Notes: a model not told the origin generated them from the letters alone. DNA of 64,000 nt from Delphinapterus leucas (GCF_002288925.2 NW_022098050.1:1968725-2032724), one strand, 5' to 3'; positions 11,501 through 24,453 are shown, counted from the stretch's first letter. Made by a program: numbers and translations.

Positions 11501-12319
11501 AGAAAGAAAAAGCCAACTCCAAAGTTTTAAAATTTGATCTGTTGCCTTGATTATTAAGGAAAGCATAAGGTTTTTGAGAAAGGAATACGTATTGTCAGAG
11601 CTGGAGAGACTGTTGTTGAAATCTGAAGTTTGTTACTGAGGGAAATAAAATATCTCATTCTGGGGGGAAGGGAAGTACATGGTGAGGGTCAGGGAAGTTG
11701 TTTTGTGTTGTTTTGAGAGGATACTATGTCCTCTGAGCTCTTCTATAGATTGAAGATTAAGTGTTGTAATCAATAACAATTTTGTTTTCTGATTTGTGGC
11801 TTGACATGAATAGAGAAGTGTACTCTTGTAAAGATCTAACCTGTTGAGGCACAAAACTGTACACTTCGCAATTATAATATCTGTTCAAATAATGACTTTT
11901 CAGTACCATGTCCTAAGTAATTTTATCAGAAGTCAAACTGAAAATCAGAAATGTTATTACCTTCTTACTCCTTAAATTACTACCATAGAGCTCTTAAGAT
12001 GGCCACATGCTCCTCAGTTATCAAATACAGGTACTTCAGGAGCATCTAAATATGCTCGATAATTTACTTACTTAATATTGTATAAATAAAGCTTTTTATT
12101 AAAGATTTTGCCATATCTAAAAGGTACTTGAACTTTCAGATATCTGAATATGTGGTGAAAACCCCCCTAACTATGTGTCTAAGTCGTGTAGCTGTTGGAC
12201 ATGCTATTTTCATGATTTGCATTTTCTCTGAAAATTGTTCATCTAAAAAACAAATATAGTGTCAAAGGACCAAAATGGTGTTTTGATTCACAAATAGAGA
12301 GTGATCCTTAGCATGGCTG
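11501..12319. other. Unassigned intronic sequence
   Basis: AT-rich, with no gene or repeat recognised. Confidence 0.5.
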
Positions 12320-12502
12320 TATTCTAGTACAACTTTATTTATGGACACTGAAATTTGAATTTCATATAATTTCCACTTGTCACAAAACATTCTTCCTTTT
12401 CCCCCAATTATTTAAAAATGCAAAAATGATTTTAGCCTGTGGGCTTTACAAAAATGGCAGTGGGCCAGATTTGGCATGTGGGCTGTCATTTGCTGACCCC
12501 AG
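12320..12502. mobile_element. hAT-type DNA transposon remnant (one end only)
   Basis: The right part reads TGGGCCAGATTTGGCATGTGGGC followed by TTTGCTGACCCC, the terminal region of a common mammalian hAT non-autonomous family. The preceding ACTTTATTTATGGACACTGAAATTTG also fits. The other terminus was not found, so this is a truncated copy. The exact family is uncertain. Confidence 0.65.
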
Positions 12503-13750
12503 CTCTAAGTCATAGCTTTCCAGTGGTTTTACAATTGTAAATATATAAATTATGTAAGATTGATCAAATATTTATGATTTTGTGACCTTTATGAATATAG
12601 TTTTAACTGACTTGTTGCAGTGATTCAAGTTATATAAGAAAATATAAGTGAAAAAAGAAAATGGAAAAAAACAGTTAATGGAATGGTTATAGTACTTAAT
12701 TGGTACCACTTTCTGGTATTTTTCTTTGCTCTTTGGATAATATGTACATTCCAAAGATGAAGATGAGAATGTAATTTGAATATTTGAAAGTTAATATTCT
12801 TACACTGACTTCAAATGGTAAAGTATTGGTAATTTTACATAAGCTCTTCTTCATATTGAAAAATACCATGGAATAATAGCTAGAGTTTTTTGGAGATTCA
12901 GGATTCCATAGAATATAACTGAAAAACGTAAGGGTAAGTTCATTGATTTCTCTTTTTTCCAGTCTTCCTCTTTGACATGCTTGAGGAAAATTGAAATAAA
13001 TGTGTTTAAAACTGTTAATAAAATAACAAGTTGGTATGTAGGTAAAACTCCTACTTGAGAAGGTTCCTGCGTGTTTCTTTGGAAGGGAAGCTCTCATCAC
13101 TGTAATGTACTATATTTGTACCCAGTAGAAAAATATATGTCTGGAGATTCATCTTCTTAATGAGAAATCTTAATGTTCTATAACCCTTTCTGATTCTTTC
13201 CCAAACTGACCCTATGGTGGGGCAAGGGAAAAATGCATTCTACTTTTTCACAAACAGAAGGTTCAGAAAACTACAGTTTCTAGAGACTCAGTCCTTTGAA
13301 CAAGGACTTAGAAAGAAAAGGAGTTTGGAGAGAGACCAAGTCTAAGAATCTGGACTTGAATGTATGTACAACCCAAATACTGGTAACTTCTAGAGAACTA
13401 GAAAGCAAATCAATTAAAAATTAGTCTTACAATCACTAAGACTTCCATTCTAATCAATTTATCTTAGGTTAAATAGGTTTAAATGGCCCATTCTTGACTT
13501 CAGTGTAAAATGTCCTTGACTTTGGCTGTCTAATCAGTGGTAGGGCCTTTTCTCTATCATAAAAAAAAAAACAACAAACAAACCCACCATCATCCATGGT
13601 CCAACTTGCCGCTGTTCTGAAGTGACACCTGAGATGGCTGATATGGAAAATTACATGAATAATTGAATAAGTTTATGAACTTTTCAGTGTCTTCTCAATT
13701 GAATTATCTGATGATGAGGAGAAGGGTATAATGAAAGGAACTCAGGACTG
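12503..13750. other. Unassigned intronic sequence
   Basis: No gene or recognisable repeat. A minus-strand open frame at 12696-13100 has no recognisable protein features and is probably chance. Confidence 0.5.
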
Positions 13751-13776
13751 ATATATATATATATATATATATATAT
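13751..13776. repeat. (AT)13 microsatellite
   Basis: An uninterrupted run of 13 AT units, long enough to be length-variable. Confidence 0.95.
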
Positions 13777-15689
13777 GAATTTTGCCTGAGTATATGGTCT
13801 GTGTGTGAGTGCATGTGTACACATATTCACAAGCTAAGCATGGATTTTATGCAATGACCTATAAAATTCTTTACAACTCAGAAGTTATCTACAATAGAAT
13901 GCAAAAAAGTTAAAAAATAATCATGGAATATAAGCAGACTCTTGTTTTTCTGGAAGTCTGAGGATTTAGACTCCACATAACTAACCTTGAATTAACCAAA
14001 GATAATTGCTCAGATGTTACTATTATGCAAATATGCATACCTGGAATATATCTATTACATAGAGGATCATGTTATTGAATAAATCCCTTGCTGCATTTTT
14101 ATTTTTTGTATTTTAAAAGATGTAGTAGGCTCTAATTTCTCAAGTGTCCTAAACAGTCCATGAATATTAAACATGTGATGGAGGTTTTTATTTATCATCT
14201 CGAATTTTATGTTTATGAAAATGTAACTCAGTTTAGTTGGAGTTCTAACTATAGGTCTAGTTCTACAAAATTCTGATTTCCATCATCTTGACTACATTGA
14301 TTTTGTGCACTTTGATCTTTATTTTGTGTTATAGAAAAGTCAATATGTTGATCTACAAACACATCTGCTACTTGGATAGTAGTTATTTTAGAACTGGTTC
14401 TCTTTCCAAGCACAGTTATGACACTAAGAATTGGTACTGTGTGCTCCTGTTGGCACTTACCAGTCATAAACCTTATGAAGAGTTCCAAGAGCTATGTGAA
14501 GGAAGCGTCCTTTGTTCTAATTGAACATTAGTGCATAGAGTAAAATTGTGTTTGTTAGAAATTATGTGAAAAACAAGTGGTCTTTGTTTTGTTTATTTCC
14601 TTGACTCTGGAGTATTAATATCAATTTTTTGCTGTGGTTAGGCATCGAATGACTATAGCTCTTTGTCAAATCATCAGTTCTTTGGAATTCCTAATCAGCA
14701 TAACATTGCTTGTAAGATAATGTTTTTGTAACCTATTGAATTAGTTCTCTGTTATATATGGCAGTCTAACTATGATAGCTATTTCTTTCGGTGTAGAGAT
14801 CGTTTATTCATTTGTTGATTGGATGCCTGAAGCTGAGAGGATAGCCCTAAGAAATATTAAAAAAACAAAGAAAGAATCAGAAGAGTGCCATAGCTAGTAA
14901 AAAAAAAAAAAAAAAAGCTGCAGTGTCAAATGAGGTCACTGAGTGTGAACTGAAATACCAGAGACCCATTCCTTTATACCTGACATGAAAAGAATCAACG
15001 GTGTAAGGATCTAAGTTGAATTACAGCCTGTATTTGTATTATATAGGTAGATTTAGAAAAAAGAATAAAGGGGTTTGGTTTAGTGTAAGAAATATTCTAG
15101 TTGTTTAGTGCTGCATGACATGGAATATAGAATGTCATTTCTGATGTATTCTACTTATTGTTTGAGTCCAAAAGGCAGCCCAGATTTGAGAGGAGTGGAG
15201 GGATGGACTCCAACTCTCAGTGGAGGAATGACACATACACATGGAAGAGGAGAAATGGATGAGCCGCATTAGAGATAGTTATCCAAGAAGTAAATATTAT
15301 TTAATTATACTTGGATATACTGAATATCACTGTGATGAGAACAAGTAAGGAAACATTGACAGTAATTTACATGTGAAATTTTGCTCTCTAGCCCCATAAT
15401 TAAAGTAGTACATATAGACTGTTTGACCATTTGATGAAGCATGTTGTGTTACGGTGAGTATGTCTTCTTGTGTTTCAAGTTGATGAAGCAAGCTGACCAA
15501 AGTTATCATTCTAGGGGACACTGCCCAGGGTCCTGAGTATAGGTAAGCATTAGGAAGAGAGTGCTCTATTGCTGTTGCATTTGTTTGTGGCAATGTGAGA
15601 TTCAGTCTAAAATGATATGATTTTGAAGAATATTGCTAGAATATATAATTTTAAATTTTCCAAGAGGAAATTGTAGTGTTAATCTCATC
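13777..15689. other. Unassigned intronic sequence with one A run
   Basis: No gene or clear transposon. A run of 19 A residues occurs at 14898-14916; I could not identify a retroposed body to its left. Confidence 0.5.
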
Positions 15690-15840
15690 GAATTCTTTTA
15701 TCACAAAGATAAGAATACTAAAGCCTAGAGGGGTTAAATGACTTTGCAAAGATCTTAATGTTAGCAGGTGGTGTGGCACACTCTAGACTTACATCTAGGT
15801 CTCTTAACTGCCAAGTTACTGCTCTTCCTATTATTCCATA
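15690..15840 (-). mobile_element. MIR-like SINE remnant, antisense
   Basis: The layout matches reversed MIR: a weak core (AAGATAAGAATACTAAAGCC), GGGGTTAAATGACTTTGCAAAG, GCAGGTGGTGTGGCA, and a tRNA-side end with TCTAGGTCTCTTAACTGC. It is diverged, so the call is moderate. Confidence 0.6.
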
Positions 15841-16789
15841 CATCAATACTACTTTCCAAAAGTCTGTGCTGTAAATTACCATCTGGTAATCCATGTAGAA
15901 GGACTGTCTCCACCAAATGGTGAATAAGAGCTTGTTATTTCATTATATTTTCAATGTTTTGAGGTCTTTAGAGAAGTGAAAATGTTTAGTCAACTTGACA
16001 AGAAGTATGAGAGTGAGTAGTTTAAGTATGTATGGTGAGCCAGGGAGAATCTAGTTTTGATGGGCCTTGAAGCTTATACAATTTTGGCCCTACTCTATAA
16101 GAAGACAGGATGCAAAATTACAACTACAGAATTAAGTACAGGGCTTTAAAAGAGGCCTGTGTAATTTAAGGGTCCTCAAGCTCAACCTTCATCAGCCTCT
16201 GGTGGTGAATCAATTAGTATAATTGAAATAATAGAGTTTTGATTGGACTTTTGGAATAACACGCTGTCTCTCCAGACAAAGCATTGTTACTGAGTACAAG
16301 GGAAGGATGATCTTTTCCTTTCAACATTTACAATGGGTTTTAACTGCACTCTTGCTTATATGTATGAATATATACAAGGAAATTCAGGCAGTGCTTTCTA
16401 GCTCTAAGAAATATGGTGCTTCCTCGAATAGTGCTTTAGACATGCGGCCCTACTTTTTAAAAACCTCCAACTACCAAAGTTTATGTAGGAAGCAGTGCTA
16501 TTGATCTTTGAAGGCTAAAGACTTTTGAATGATCCATTAAATTGGTATGTTAAAGCAGTCCTGTGTATCTGCTTATTTTTGGAAGTCATCTAATTATAAA
16601 TTATTTGACCTCATGCAGTATGAGGATACCAACTCATGTCTGTTGAAAAATGGGTTGATATAAGTGGGACCAATTGAAGTATTCAGAGAAATGCTGCTTA
16701 TACAAAATAGTATTTTTCAGTCAGTTTCCAGTGTTAGTATGCTACACATGGAATACATTATAGGCACAGAAGAAATAAGGGTAATATTT

Positions 16790-16960
16790 TACATTACAAG
16801 TGTTTTGAGGTAGGCAAGGCTGTTATTATGTTTCCTAGTCTTATAAAGAAAATCAGTTGCAGGATATGAACTATTTTTCCCTGAAGTAACATAGCTGGGA
16901 TTCAAACCCAGGATTAGGACACAAAGGGCAACAGGCTTTTCATTATGCCACTCTGTCTCC
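16790..16960 (-). mobile_element. MIR-like SINE remnant, antisense
   Basis: Contains TGTTTTGAGGTAGGCAAGGC, then GTAACATAGCTGGGATTCAAAC and CTTTTCATTATGCCACTCTG, the reversed tRNA-like end of MIR. The central core is poorly preserved. Confidence 0.65.
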
Positions 16961-18424
16961 TCTTAGAGGCCAACGGAAGTTTATATCATCCCCACTGTCC
17001 TTCCCTGCCTGGAAACAGTTGCATTCCCAAGGCCTTGAAGTTTAGCTTTTTGTTATGACTGCTTTTCTCTGAGTTATTTAATTAGAATCTGCAGCTTTTG
17101 GCAGGAAAATAGTCAACCCAGCGTATTTCTAACAAGTAATGTCTTTAGGGGAGAAAGTCCAAGTGAGCAAAGAGAAGGAATGCATGATAGTAGCTGCTAG
17201 AATATATTAATTGCAGACAAATTTCAGTGGGAGTGTCAATCACCATGAATTAAATTTTAAAGTGAAGTGGCCTGAAAAACAAGAATGGGATGGAACAAAG
17301 CATGTATATCATAGTACAGAATATCTGGGGTTCTCCCAAACCTGTCATCTTTTAATGGAGGAAATTTTAGGAGCAAAGGCAGGGCCTATGTTGATAGAAT
17401 GATCTTGGGAAATGCCTTCCAAGGGCACCTTTAAACATTTCTTTTCAGACATGATGTTTTCAAAGGCTTTTCTATTAGATAAATACGATTTTAAAAGCAA
17501 TAGGTATATATGTGTATACCATTTTAAAATAATCAAATTAATGTAGCTGAATGGATAATATCATTAAGCATTCTAAAGGGTTGAATATTGCTAATGAAAC
17601 ATAGTTGAGCTTTTAGAAAGAACTGTTAATAGAAGATAAATGATAAATACTAGGTGAAAAAACAATGGTTTCAGTGGTACTGACAAATATGGATCAAGAG
17701 GGCTTTCTACCCCTCTGGCTCAAAGCATTTCATTATTGGTAGATGGAAAACAGAAGGATGGTGTAGTCTATTGAGAAATTCCCTCAACAGGGAAGGTTAG
17801 ATCCTGCTATTGGGGATGATAATATCAGTGTGGTTTTTCATCATGTTGCCCCCTACAATATTTTAGGTACAGTTTTTGTCTACTAAATAGTTGATGACAT
17901 GGTTTTCTGCATGGTGTTGATGAGCAACTATTTTTTGATGTATTTTCCTTGAAGCCCATAGGTTTCTCAGAATTAGGTTTTCTGCTGGCATGATTGCAGT
18001 AATATCTTCTGGAGTTTAAAATTGCACCTATTTTTTCAAGAACAAGCGGTAAATCCTGTTAAATTGCAATGTCAAGTCCATAGTTTGCATCGAAGTTAAC
18101 AGAGAGAGAACAGTAGACTAGCTTCCAGGCAGGAAATGTGAGAGTATTTAGACTCCATCATGCCTGAAAGCATTTTTTTTAAGTGCAAACATTGGATATA
18201 TTACCCAGGGAGTTAAAACACAAGCAGCTAAAGGGAACTGGATCTTTTCAGTCTGTCAAATTATGTGTGCCTACTTCTTAATCATTATCATGAAACTGTT
18301 CTATGGGAGTACTTGAACCAAGTTAGCTTTCAATTAGCATGACATTATATTGGCAAGTCTAAACTATTAGAAAAAATATGGTTCTGGCATGGACATCATA
18401 TACACGAGCAAGTTATCGGTGCAG
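16961..18424. other. Unassigned intronic sequence
   Basis: No gene, RNA or repeat family recognised. Confidence 0.5.
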
Positions 18425-18818
18425 TTTCATGATCCAACACTATTACAGCCTGTTCAACTCTTAAAACTCTTGCCTCTCTATTTTTTCTACTATACTCACT
18501 TGAAAACAACCCCAAACCCAGTGAAATCCAGCTATCCGCCTGCTTCCTGCCTTCACCCAAGTTGTTGAGCATTCCTGAAGTAATCATACTACCTTTCTGA
18601 TTGGTTTCTCCTGGTTTTCCTCCTACCTCGTTAATTCCTAATTTACTTTGCTGATTTCTGTTTGGCCTCACTAAGTCATAGTTCAAGGCCTCAATCATGA
18701 GCGCTCTTCTCTATCTTCCTTCCATAAGTGATGACATCTAGGTTTTAAATAAAATCTGTATGTTGATGACTCCTGAATATATGTCTGCAGCTCAGACTCC
18801 TTCCACGTTCTCCCCATC

Positions 18819-19330
18819 TGTATTAGTTATCTATTGCTACATAAAAAAATTTACCAGAAACTTAGTGTCTTAAACTGAAACACAATCTCATGGTTTCTGT
18901 GGGTTAGGAATCTGGGCATGGCTTAGCTGGGTCTTCTGGCTCAGGGTTTCTCACAAGGCTGCAGTCAAGATGTTGGCTGGGGCAGCAGTCATCGTGAGGT
19001 TCGATTGGTGCAGGATCTGCTTCCAAGTTCACTCAGTGGTTGTTGGCAGGATTCAGTTCCTTAAAAGTTGTTGGACCAAGTTTTTCTCTGGTTGTTGGCC
19101 AGAGGCCACCCTCACTTTCTTGCCATATGGGCTTTTTTATGGGGCAGCTCACAATATGGCAGTTGGCTTCATAAAAGTGAATAAGTAGTAAGAGAGTGCC
19201 AGCAGGATGGAAATCAGCCTTTTGTAACTTAATGTCAGAAGTGACATCCTATCACTTTGGCCTTATTAACAAGTCACTTGGTTCATCCCACAACCAAGAG
19301 GCAGGGATCATTACAGGCCTACCGTGCTAA
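18819..19330 (-). mobile_element. MaLR/ERVL-type solo LTR, antisense, nested in L2
   Basis: Begins TGTATTAGTTATCTATTGCTAC. A diverged core (AACTTAGTGTCTTAAACTG) and a CCTTATTAACAAGTCACTTGG-like middle follow, and it ends near CAGGCCTACCGTG. It breaks L2 sequence on both sides. There is no internal retroviral region, so it is a solo LTR or fragment. Confidence 0.75.
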
Positions 19331-19590
19331 TATATCAAATGGACTTGGATATTTTAAAGGCATCTCAGACTTCAAGTATCCAAAAAGGATCACATCCTCC
19401 TAACAACTTCCCAAAGTTGTTATTCCCCTAGCCTTCCCCATCTCAATTAATGGTAGTACAGTACATCTCTATTCTCTGGCTAAACCTGGGAGTGATCTTT
19501 GATTTCATTTTTACTCACTGACCACACCTAATATATTGGTAACTCCTGTTACTATTATCTTTAAATTGTACACTAAGTCTGGTGATTTTC

Positions 19591-20328
19591 TCTTGAAGAA
19601 TAGTTGATATACAGTGTTCTGTTACTTTCATGAGTATAGCAACAAGATTCAGTTTTCTATATATATATTTTTTTCCAAATTCTTTCCCATTATAGGTTGT
19701 TACAAGATATCAAATATAGTTCTCTGTGCTATACATCAGGTCCTTGTTGTTTATCTATTTTATATATAGTAGTATGTATCTGCTAATTCCAAACTCCTAA
19801 TTTGTCCCTTTCCCCTTTGGTAACCATAAGTTTGTTTTCTGTGTCTGTGGGTCTATTTCTGTTTTGTATATATGTTCATTTCTATCATTTTCTTTTAGAT
19901 TTCACACAGATTTCTGTCTGGCTTACTTCACTTAGTATAATAACCTCTAGGTCCATCCATGTTGCTGCAAATGGCATTATTTCATTCTTTTTTATCGCTG
20001 AGTAATAGTCCATTGTGTGTGTGTATATATACACACACACATACGCACACACATATACACACACACCACATCTTCTTTATCCATTCATCTGTTGATGGCC
20101 ACTTGGGTTGCTTCCATGTGTTGGCTATTGTAAATAGTGCTGCTATGAACATTGGGGTGCATGTACCTTTTCGAGTTAGAGTCTTCATCTTTTCCGGATA
20201 CATACCTAGGAGAAAGGAACCTGCATACTGTTCTCCATAGTGGTTGTACCAATTTACATTCCCACCAACAGTGTAGGAGGGTTCCCTTTCGTTCACACCC
20301 TCTCCAGCATTTATTATTTGTAGTGTGA
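19591..20328 (-). mobile_element. 5'-truncated L1, antisense, nested in L2
   Basis: Reversed L1 3' UTR (GAATAGTTGATATACAGTGTTC) runs into the end of ORF2 and stops near the cysteine-rich region (CACCCTCTCCAGCATTTATT). The minus frame at 20085-20342 still shows [20 protein letters not shown], a C/C/H/C knuckle of ORF2, and the 19982-20296 frame overlaps it. An 8-base target duplication TGATTTTC flanks it (19583-19590 and 20329-20336). Confidence 0.88.
20014..20067. repeat. Compound (GT)n(TA)n(CA)n microsatellite
   Basis: GTGTGTGTGTGTATATATACACACACACACA followed by imperfect CA repeats. The GT-TA-CA order is self-complementary. It arose inside the antisense L1 at a point corresponding to its TGTATATATA 3' UTR motif. 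Confidence 0.9.
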
Positions 20329-20505
20329 TGATTTTCCACCATTACCTTTGTTAAAACTCTAAGCCAATATCATTTCTTGTCTGAACTACTTCATTAGCTT
20401 CCAGCCTAATTATTATCTTTTTTTTTGCTATTCCTGATCCAGTATAGTCCTTCTTTTACATGGCAGTCAAGGCAAAATTTTAAATTATATTATCTTACTA
20501 GTGCC

Positions 20506-20940
20506 TGTATTAGTTCCCCAGTGCTGCAGCAACAAATTACCACAAACTGAGTGGCTTAAAATAACAGAAATTTATTTTCTCACAGTTCTGGAGGCTAGAA
20601 GTTCAAAACCAAGGTGTTGGCAGGGCCATGCTCTCTCTGAAGTCTCTAGCGGACGATTCTTCCTTGCCTCTTCTTAGCTTTTTGTAGTTATTGGCAAACC
20701 CTGGCTTTTCTTGGCATCACTCCAGTCTCTGCCTCTATTGTCACATGGTTTCCTCCCTGCGAGTATGTGTCTGTCCTTCTAAGGATACCAGTAATTGAAT
20801 TTAGGGTCTACCATAACGCAGCGTGGCCTCATCTTAACTTGGTTACATCTACAAAGAACCAGTTTCCAAATAAGGTCACATGCGCAGATACCTAGGTTTA
20901 GGACTTAAACATCTTTTGGGATGACCCACAGCAGTCCCCT
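20506..20940 (-). mobile_element. MaLR/ERVL-type solo LTR, antisense, nested in L2
   Basis: Begins TGTATTAGTTCCCCAGTGCTG, contains AAATTACCACAAACTGAGTGG and AATTTATTTTCTCACAGTTC (reverse of the polyadenylation region), and ends near GGATGACCCACAGCAGTCCC. L2 sequence resumes after it. Confidence 0.82.
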
Positions 20941-21440
20941 TATTTAAACTCTGAATTATTATTATCTTTTACTACAAATAAAATAAAATACAAGTCCCTA
21001 CATGAATTGGCCCCAGCCTCTTCTTCATGCTCTACCTGTCCCACTCTCCCCTCTGTCCAGTCTCTTCCAACCATATTGACCTTCTTTCTTTTGTACAGTT
21101 ATGCTGAGCTTGTTCTGGTCTCATGGCCTTTGCATATGCTCTTCCTCTTCCTGTGATTTTTTCCCTCCATATCCGCATGTACTGCCTCCCTCTCACGATT
21201 TAAGTTGCAAGTTACAGGCAAGACCTTGGAGAAATTAAAACAGTAACTTCTATACCACATCACTCTTTCTCCTGTACTCCTATTTTATTTCCCTCACAAA
21301 ATTTATCGTTAAACAAAGTGTGTTACTTACTTGTCTGCTTGTGTTTTGCCTGGCAGGAATGAAGGGTCTTGAACTGTCTTGTTTCCTGTTATGTCTCCAG
21401 TGCTCCAGTATGTAGGATAGTGCATGGCATATGTGGGGCA

Positions 21441-22330
21441 AGGAGTTTATATACCTGTTACAACACTAGAGAGCAAGATGACATGCAGAACTGCGAAGTA
21501 GATTCTGGAAAGTAGTAGATACCAAATGCTGATTTACCTCTGATCTTGCGAACTTGTGGAGGTGGCAAGAATTTATGTTTCTTGATGTGGTTGGAAGAAG
21601 AGGAGTCAATCTTAGAATTCAATTCTTAGAAGAATCCCAAGCAAGGAAAGCTATATGCTAAGTGCTGGGAAGTTACGTAGCAACCAGATCAGACAGGCAT
21701 AAAGCGATTTATATTCTCTTTGAGGAGATAGTGCAGCTTCTGCGGTAAAGAAGCAGGACCCTCAGATAGCGAATACCTTTGAGTTGAGTGACTGTAGAAA
21801 ATACCTAGTTGAAAACCGCAGAAACATCACATGGAAAGAATCTCAGTCTATGCATGGACTCTGTAAACACACACTGTCCAAAGAAATAATAACACTGCCT
21901 GCAGGTGAATCATTGGATATGGATTGTATGTGTTTTTGTTTGTGGATATATTTGCATCAGAGGTCTCAGAACTTTGTCTTATTTATTATTGACTATTTAA
22001 AGTATTGTCACTGGAAGACCTGTAAACATTTTGTAGCTGTATAGCTTTGGGAATGGTAACTTATATAGACAACAATAACTTATCTACCTAATTGAAAATT
22101 TGTAAGGATTAACAAATTGATTTGTGTGAAGTACTTAGATACATACCTGGCATTAAGTAAGTGTTGAAGAAAGGTCATTGGTTGTCATTAACAAATACTG
22201 AAAGCAGAATATGCAAAATCAGATATGAATGTGTAAATAATTATCACAAATATCTACAAATATTGATAGGTAAACTAGAATATGGTGATAAACTAGAATA
22301 TTTCTTTTAAGTTTCTGGCTTCTTCATTGT
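21441..22330. other. Unassigned sequence with a weak MIR-like remnant
   Basis: Mostly unassigned. About 22030-22170 looks like a diverged sense MIR (TGTATAGCTTTGGGAATGGTAAC, then GTGAAGTACTTAGATACATACC and GGCATTAAGTAAGTGTTG), at moderate confidence. Confidence 0.5.
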
Positions 22331-22808
22331 TGTAGTAGCTTCCCGTTACTGCTGTAACAACTTATCACAGCCTTTGTTGCTCAAAACAACACAGATTTGT
22401 TCTCTTTCAGTTCTGCAGGTTAGAAGCATGAAATGAGTTTTATGGGGCTGTAAATCAGGATGTCAGCAGGGCTGATTTTTCAGGGGCTCCAGGGCAGAAT
22501 CTGTTCCCTTAGTCTTCTAGCTCCTGGTGGCTGCTGACATAACTTGGCTCATGGCTTCCTAACTCCAATCTCTGCTTCTGTTATCACATGGCCTTCTCCC
22601 TAACTTTAATGCTCTTGTCACCCTCTTATAAGGACCCTTGTGATTACATCGGGCCCACCTTGGAATCCAGGATGATCTCCCCAAGTCCTTAGACGCTTAG
22701 TTGAATCACGTCTATAAAGTCACTTTTCCCATGGCAGGTGGCATATTCAGCCATTACAGGGATTAGTCCTTGGACATCTTTGAGGGTCTTCAATTATTCT
22801 CTCGTACA
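22331..22808 (-). mobile_element. MaLR/ERVL-type solo LTR, antisense
   Basis: Begins TGTAGTAGCTTCCCGTTACTG. It includes TTCAGTTCTGCAGGTTAGAAG, then TTATAAGGACCCTTGTGATTAC and TTGGACATCTTTGAGGGTCTTC, the usual order for this LTR group in reverse. It lies immediately left of a recent L1. Confidence 0.82.
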
Positions 22809-23288
22809 CAAATGCTCTCACTGTCTTTTAACTTTTTTTTACGTCTTTATTGGAGTATAATTGCTTTACGATGGTGTGTTAGTTTCTGCTTTATAACAAA
22901 GTGAATCAGTTATACATATACATATGTTCCCATATCTCTTCCCTCTTGTGTCTCCCTCCCTTCCACCCTCCCTATCCCACCCCTCCAGGCGGTCACAAAG
23001 CACTGAGCTGATCTCCCTGTGCTATGCGGCTGCTTCCCACTAGCTATCTACCTTACGTTTGGTAGTGTATATATGTCCATGCCTCTCTCTCGCTTTGTCA
23101 CAGCTTACCCTTCCCCCTCCCCATATCCTCAAGTCCGTTCTCTAGTAGGTCTGTGTCTTTATTTCTGTCTTACCCCTAGGTTCTTCATGACATTTTCCCC
23201 CTTAAATTCCATATATATGTGTTAGCATACGGTATTTGTCTTTCTCTTTCTGACTTACTTCACTCTGTATGACAGACTCTAAGTGCAT

Positions 23289-23696
23289 CTACCTCATTAC
23301 AAATAGCTCAATTTCGTTTCCTTTTATGGCTGAGTAATATTCCATTGTATATATGTTCCACATCTTCTTTATCCATTCATCCGATGATGGACACTTAGGT
23401 TGTTTCCATCTCCAGGCTATTGTAAATAGAGCTGCAATGAACATTTTGATACATGACTCTTTTTGAATTATGGTTTTCTCAGGGTATATGCCCAGTAGTG
23501 GGATTGCTGGGTCATATGGTAGTTCTATTTGTAGTTTTTTAAGGAACCTCCATACTGTTCTCCATAGTGGCTGTACCAATTCACATTCCCACCAGCAGTG
23601 CAAGAGTGTTCCCTTTTCTCCACACCCCCTCCAGCATTTATTGTTTCTAGAGTTTTTGATGATGGGCTTTCTGACTGGTGTGAGATGATATCTCAT
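23289..23696 (-). pseudogene. L1 ORF2 C-terminal fragment with cysteine knuckle
   Basis: A 135-codon open piece with [18 protein letters not shown] (a C-x3-C-x7-H-x4-C arrangement), [14 protein letters not shown] and [20 protein letters not shown], matching the end of mammalian L1 ORF2. It is in a different frame from the RT fragment, so ORF2 is frameshifted. Confidence 0.87.
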
Positions 23697-24453
23697 TGTA
23701 GTTTGATTTGCATTTCTCTAATGATTAATGATGTTGAGCATTCTTTCATGTGTTTGTTGGCAGTCTGTATATCTTCTTTGGAGAAATGTGTATTTAGGTC
23801 TTCTGCCCATTTTTGGATTGGGTTGTTTGTTTTTTTGTTATTGAGCTGCATGAGCTGCTTGTAAATTTTGGAGATTAATCCTTTGTCAGTTGCTTCATTT
23901 GCGAATATTTTCTCCTATTCTGAGGGCTGTCTTTTCGTCTTTATGGTTTCCTTTGCTGGGTAAAAGCTTTTAAGTTTCATTAGGTCCCATGTGTTTATTT
24001 TTGTTTTTATTTCCATTTCTCTAGGAGGTGGGTCAAAAAGGATCTTGCTGTGATTTATGTCATAGAGTGTTCTGCCTATGTTTTCCTCTAAGAGTTTGAT
24101 AGTTTCCGGCCTTACATTTAGGTCTTTAATCCATTTTGAGCTTATTTTTGTGTATGGTGTTAGGGAGTGATCTAATCTCATACTTTTACATGTACCTGTC
24201 CACTTTTCCCAGCACCACTTACTGAAGAGGCTGTCCTTTCTCCACTGTACATTCCTGCCTCCTTTATCAAAGATAAGGTGACCATATGTGTGTGGGTTTA
24301 TCTCTGGGCTTTCTATCCTGTTCCATTGATCTATATTTCTGTTTTTGTGCCAGTACCATACTGTCTTGATTACTGTAGCTTTGTAGTATAGTCTGAAGTC
24401 AGGGAGCCTGATTCCTTAGCTCCGTTTTTCTTTCTCAAGATTGCTTTGGCTAT

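Larger units (their letters stand above)
18425..21440 (+). mobile_element. Ancient L2 LINE, sense, split into four pieces by later insertions
   Basis: The L2 pieces are about 18425-18818, 19336-19590, 20329-20505 and 20945-21440. They read in consensus order: TTGATGACTCCTGAATATATG; then CCATCTCAATTAATGGTAGT and GGGAGTGATCTTTGATTTC; then CTGAACTACTTCATTAGCTTCC; then TGAATTGGCCCCAGCCTC, CATGGCCTTTGCATATGCTC, and a 3' end with GCAGGAATGAAGGGTCTTG. The inserts are an LTR (18819-19330), an L1 (19591-20328) and another LTR (20506-20940). All post-date the L2. Confidence 0.85.

Noticed and set aside
12696..13100. 134-codon minus-strand open frame as an antisense gene
   Set aside because: No domain, no conserved motif, no splice or promoter evidence; length is compatible with chance.
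14898..14916. A run as the tail of a processed pseudogene
   Set aside because: The preceding sequence shows no coding similarity and no target duplication was seen.
18819..19330. Endogenous retrovirus with genes next to the LTRs
   Set aside because: No gag, pol or env-like sequence was found beside any LTR; all are solo LTRs or fragments.
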